From contig CAVOTA010000002.1 of NCBI GenBank assembly GCA_963699055.1, positions 744,001 to 808,000 on the forward strand: a DNA stretch of 64,000 nt. Reading direction: 5' to 3'. How positions within the stretch are numbered: position 1 is the stretch's first letter; each line of letters begins with the position of its first letter. A program made the translations under genes and the position numbers. This stretch comes from Bog-756 sp963699055 (GTDB lineage Bacteria; Actinomycetota; Acidimicrobiia; Acidimicrobiales; RAAP-2). Below are positions 61,219 through 64,000 of this stretch, in pieces. The notes under the pieces are model-generated. The model was not told the origin of the DNA and ran no database searches. It was given only the letters and a program-made list of their open reading frames with translations.

Positions 61219-64000
61219 ATCTCGTCATCTGCTCGCTCGACACCCTCCGCGCCGACCACCTGAGCTGTCTCGGCAACGGCCGGGGGCTCACCCCCAACCT
61301 CGACCGGATCGCCTCGGAGGGCGCGCTGTTCTCCCAGACGTACGCCACCGACATCCCGACCCAGCCGTCGCACACGGCGCTGTTCACCGGGCAGTTCGGG
61401 ATCAAGACGGGGATCGTCTCCCACTTCCACCCCGCCGCCTACCTGCCCGAGGAGACACTGTGGCTCCCGTCGCTGCTGCGGCGCAACGGCTACGTCACCG
61501 GGGCGGTGGACCACCTGTTCGCCATGAAGGACTGGTTCATCCGCGGCTACGACGACTACATGCCGCCCCCGGGGCGGTCCCGCTCCCCCGGGTCGGTCAT
61601 CAACGGCATCGGGCTGCCGTGGATCACCGAGCACAAGGACGAGGACTTCTTCCTGTTCCTCCACTTCTGGGACGCCCACATCCCCTACGTCCCGCCGTCC
61701 CCGTTCAAGGAGCGCTTCTCCCACGGGACGGCGGGCCGGATCGACCCGGACCTCATGGCGAAGCTCGAGGGACGGCCCAGCTACCCGTTGTTCAAGCAGA
61801 ACCTGTACGACTTCCTCGACTCGATGCCGAACCTCGACTACATCGCCGACCTCTACGACGCCGAGGTGGCCTACCTCGACTTCGAGATCGGCCAGCTGTT
61901 CCACCACCTCGAGCAGGAGGGGCTGCTCGAGGACACGATGGTGGTGGTGTTCGGCGACCACGGCGAGAACATGACCGAGCACGACGCCTGGTTCGACCAC
62001 GCCGGTCTCTACGACTCGGTCACCCACGTGCCCCTGGTCATGTGGGCGCCCGGGCGGGTCCCGGTGGCGGAGTCCGACGCCATGGTGACCCTGGTCGACG
62101 TCCTGCCCACGATCCTGGAGACCCTCGGCCTGCCCGAGGCCGAGGGGATCTCGGGCCGGTCGCTCTACCCGCTCATGCGGGGGGAGACCACCACCCACCG
62201 GGACGCGGTGATGCTGAGCGAGGCCACCTGGCAGGCGTCGCGCGGCGTGCGCACCCCCGAGTGGAAGTACCTCCGCTTCCTCCAGTCGACCATCTACGGG
62301 CGCGACGGTGTCGAGCTGTACGACGTGGTGGCCGACCCCGACGAGCAGCACAACGTGGCCGACGAGCATCCCGACGTCGTCGCCGAACTGGGCCAGCGCC
62401 TCGACCACTGGGTGTCGGCCCAGCTCGGGGGCAGGCCCGATCCGATGCACCAGGTGATCGACGCCGGCCTTCCGGCGGTGGCCCGCCTCAACGACGTGAT
62501 CGCCGGCCTGACCCGGCCCCGCCACGACGTGCCGACCCCGGCCGAGGCCGACCACGTGGTCGTCCCGCTGGCCGTCGGTGCCGTGGTCGGCGCCGCTGCG
62601 GCCGGTGCGGTGGCCGCCGGTGCGGCAGGTGCGGCAGGTGCCGAGGCGGTCCCGTCCGACCACCTGGACCCGGCGCCGCGGGGCGACGGCCCGTCGGACC
62701 CCCTGGGCCAGGCGCCGGGTGGCGACGGCGGACGCTTCGCCCCCCGCAACCCGCACCGACGACGGCTCCGCGGGGCGCGGGGCGCGGTGGTCGGCGCGTT
62801 GGTGCTCGGCGCCGCCGTCCTGCTGGGCGTGGCCGTCAACGACCTGCTGCTGTCGGCCCCGTTGTCGGCGGCCGGGGTGGTCCAGCCGGCGCAGTCGGCC
62901 GAGCTCAACATGCCGGCGACCGGCACGCTCACGTCGGTCGCCGTCCATGCCGGCGAGGTGGTCCGGGCCGGCCAGGTCCTGGCCAGCCAGGACACCACCG
63001 CGCTCGACGCCAAGCTGGCCACCGACCAGGCGGACCTGACCACCGACCAGGCCGCGCTGACCCAGGCACAGGCCGGGTCGGCGGACCAGCAGGCGCAGCA
63101 GCTCCAGACGTTGAAGAACCAGCTGACCGACGCCCAGCTGCAGCAGTCGGCGGCCCAGCAGAAGCTGGCCCAGACCACGGCGACCGGTGACGCGTCGGTG
63201 TCCTCGGCCCAGGCCCAGATCCGCATCGAGCAGTCGCTGCTGGCGTCCGACCAGCAGACGTACGCCGACAACGTCCCGCTGTGCGTGTCGGCGTCACCGC
63301 CGGCGACGTGCGCGTCGGACCAGCGCCAGATCGAGGTCGACCAGGGGAACCTCACCGCCGCCCAGGACGCCCTCGCCCAGGCCACCGCCGACCAGCAGTC
63401 GTCGGTGGCGGCGGCCCAGGCCGCCGTATCCGAGGCGACCGCCGCCGTGTCGGCCGCCCAGTCGTCGCTCGACGCCGGGAGCGGCCCGGTCAGCCCCCAG
63501 GGGATCGCCTCCCTACAGAGCCAGGTGCACCAGGACGAGGCGGCCATCGTGTCCGACCGGCAGCACCTGGCCCAGGCGGTGCTCACGGCCCCGTTCGACG
63601 GCGTCGTCGAGGCGGTCAACGGCACCGTGGGTGAGGTCGCCACCAGCTCGGGCGTGCGCCAGGCGACCCCGGCGGCATCGCTGGCGCCGGCGAGCACCAC
63701 CGGGATCCAGATCTTCCCGCAGGGTCCCCAGACCTCCACCACCCCCACGCCGTCGAGCGCATCGCTGCTGACCCTCGACTCGCTGCAGGACCAGATGGTG
63801 GTGCAGGTGCCCGAGACCCAGATCGGTCGGATCCACGTCGGCCAGCGGGCGCGGGCGACCCTGCCGGCCGTGGCCGGCTCGAACCTCACGGTGACCGTCA
63901 GCGAGATCGAGCGGACCCCGGTCGTGCAGTCGGGGGAGACCTACTTCCTGGTCGACCTGGTCGACACGTCCAAGGGCGCCCACGAGCTCGCCTACCAGCC
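61215..64000 (+). CDS. Sulfatase-fold domain fused to an HlyD-type membrane fusion protein (3' end outside window)
   Basis: One uninterrupted frame of 928 codons that runs off the window. Residues about 1-420 are alkaline-phosphatase/sulfatase superfamily: ICSLDTLRADHLSC (metal Asp9), then TDIPTQPSHTALFTG, where Thr49 stands in the place of the Cys/formylglycine nucleophile, and VFGDHGENMTEHD. A Thr nucleophile occurs in phosphoglycerol or phosphoethanolamine transferases and other sulfatase-like hydrolases. A Gly/Ala/Pro linker (about 445-520) and one membrane helix (about 523-545) follow. Next comes an HlyD/MFP part with lipoyl-like halves (TGTLTSVAVHAGEVVRAGQV; LTAPFDGVVEAVNG) around a long Gln/Ala coiled coil. 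The sulfatase part has no signal peptide and should be cytoplasmic, the HlyD part outside. A transporter gene probably follows. Confidence 0.85.
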   Translation, partial: MNLVICSLDTLRADHLSCLGNGRGLTPNLDRIASEGALFSQTYATDIPTQPSHTALFTGQFGIKTGIVSHFHPAAYLPEETLWLPSLLRRNGYVTGAVDHLFAMKDWFIRGYDDYMPPPGRSRSPGSVINGIGLPWITEHKDEDFFLFLHFWDAHIPYVPPSPFKERFSHGTAGRIDPDLMAKLEGRPSYPLFKQNLYDFLDSMPNLDYIADLYDAEVAYLDFEIGQLFHHLEQEGLLEDTMVVVFGDHGENMTEHDAWFDHAGLYDSVTHVPLVMWAPGRVPVAESDAMVTLVDVLPTILETLGLPEAEGISGRSLYPLMRGETTTHRDAVMLSEATWQASRGVRTPEWKYLRFLQSTIYGRDGVELYDVVADPDEQHNVADEHPDVVAELGQRLDHWVSAQLGGRPDPMHQVIDAGLPAVARLNDVIAGLTRPRHDVPTPAEADHVVVPLAVGAVVGAAAAGAVAAGAAGAAGAEAVPSDHLDPAPRGDGPSDPLGQAPGGDGGRFAPRNPHRRRLRGARGAVVGALVLGAAVLLGVAVNDLLLSAPLSAAGVVQPAQSAELNMPATGTLTSVAVHAGEVVRAGQVLASQDTTALDAKLATDQADLTTDQAALTQAQAGSADQQAQQLQTLKNQLTDAQLQQSAAQQKLAQTTATGDASVSSAQAQIRIEQSLLASDQQTYADNVPLCVSASPPATCASDQRQIEVDQGNLTAAQDALAQATADQQSSVAAAQAAVSEATAAVSAAQSSLDAGSGPVSPQGIASLQSQVHQDEAAIVSDRQHLAQAVLTAPFDGVVEAVNGTVGEVATSSGVRQATPAASLAPASTTGIQIFPQGPQTSTTPTPSSASLLTLDSLQDQMVVQVPETQIGRIHVGQRARATLPAVAGSNLTVTVSEIERTPVVQSGETYFLVDLVDTSKGAHELAYQ

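Overview
The window is very GC-rich DNA, dense with genes on both strands, and it looks like an actinobacterial chromosome. A member of Acidimicrobiia or a related deep actinobacterial lineage is my inference. Supporting points are F420-type luciferase-like oxidoreductases, a mycobacterium-like sterol side-chain operon, a tad pilus locus, an actinobacterial SOS box, and many promoters whose TANNNT box lies 6-7 bases before the start codon, which implies leaderless mRNAs. I saw no rRNA, tRNA, CRISPR array or insertion sequence.

Layout. 1-2.3 kb: end of a type IV pilus assembly operon (PilM-PilN fusion, PilO). 2.4-5.2 kb: pmbA/tldD. 5.2-7.7 kb: a small thioesterase and dxs. 7.8-26 kb: a lipid/sterol catabolism region with two acyl-CoA synthetases, a five-gene operon equivalent to the mycobacterial igr genes (chsE2, chsH2, chsE1, chsH1, ltp2), a divergent CYP125-like P450 and three luciferase-like oxidoreductases. 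It is interrupted by a degenerate isochorismatase, a lipoprotein, a beta-propeller protein and an ECF sigma/anti-sigma pair. Three sites matching the KstR operator pattern lie at three of its promoters.

26-38 kb: a secreted GH114-like protein, then a convergent Tad (Flp) pilus operon read leftward from 38.2 to 27.2 kb. It runs from an exported Gly-rich protein through cpaB (with an apparent frameshift), tadZ, tadA, tadB, tadC, a small pilin and three TadE/G-like proteins to a membrane LysM-BTAD protein. 38.8-47.4 kb: a membrane protein, ettA, a threonine aldolase-like enzyme with a 200-bp hexamer repeat in its 5' end, a DinB-fold protein, DUF503, a DUF5666 exported protein and a DUF222-HNH protein.

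47.6-57.2 kb: a CHASE-like GGDEF-EAL protein behind a structured leader, a GAP-family exporter, a thioredoxin-like protein, a zinc ribbon, a LexA-box-controlled DnaQ-GIY-YIG nuclease, a DJ-1/PfpI protein, trpD and an acyl-CoA dehydrogenase. 57.2-64 kb: a surface-polymer locus with a formylglycine-type sulfatase, a processive family 2 glycosyltransferase and, divergently, an unusual ORF that fuses a sulfatase-fold domain to an HlyD-type membrane fusion protein and runs off the window. Two CACTNNNAGTG palindromes 21 bp apart sit in that divergent promoter.

Short tandem repeats (6 to 30 bp units) recur in intergenic DNA and at protein ends throughout. Three Arg-rich small ORFs overlap the starts of downstream genes and may couple translation. 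The most unusual item is the sulfatase-HlyD fusion and its neighbourhood.
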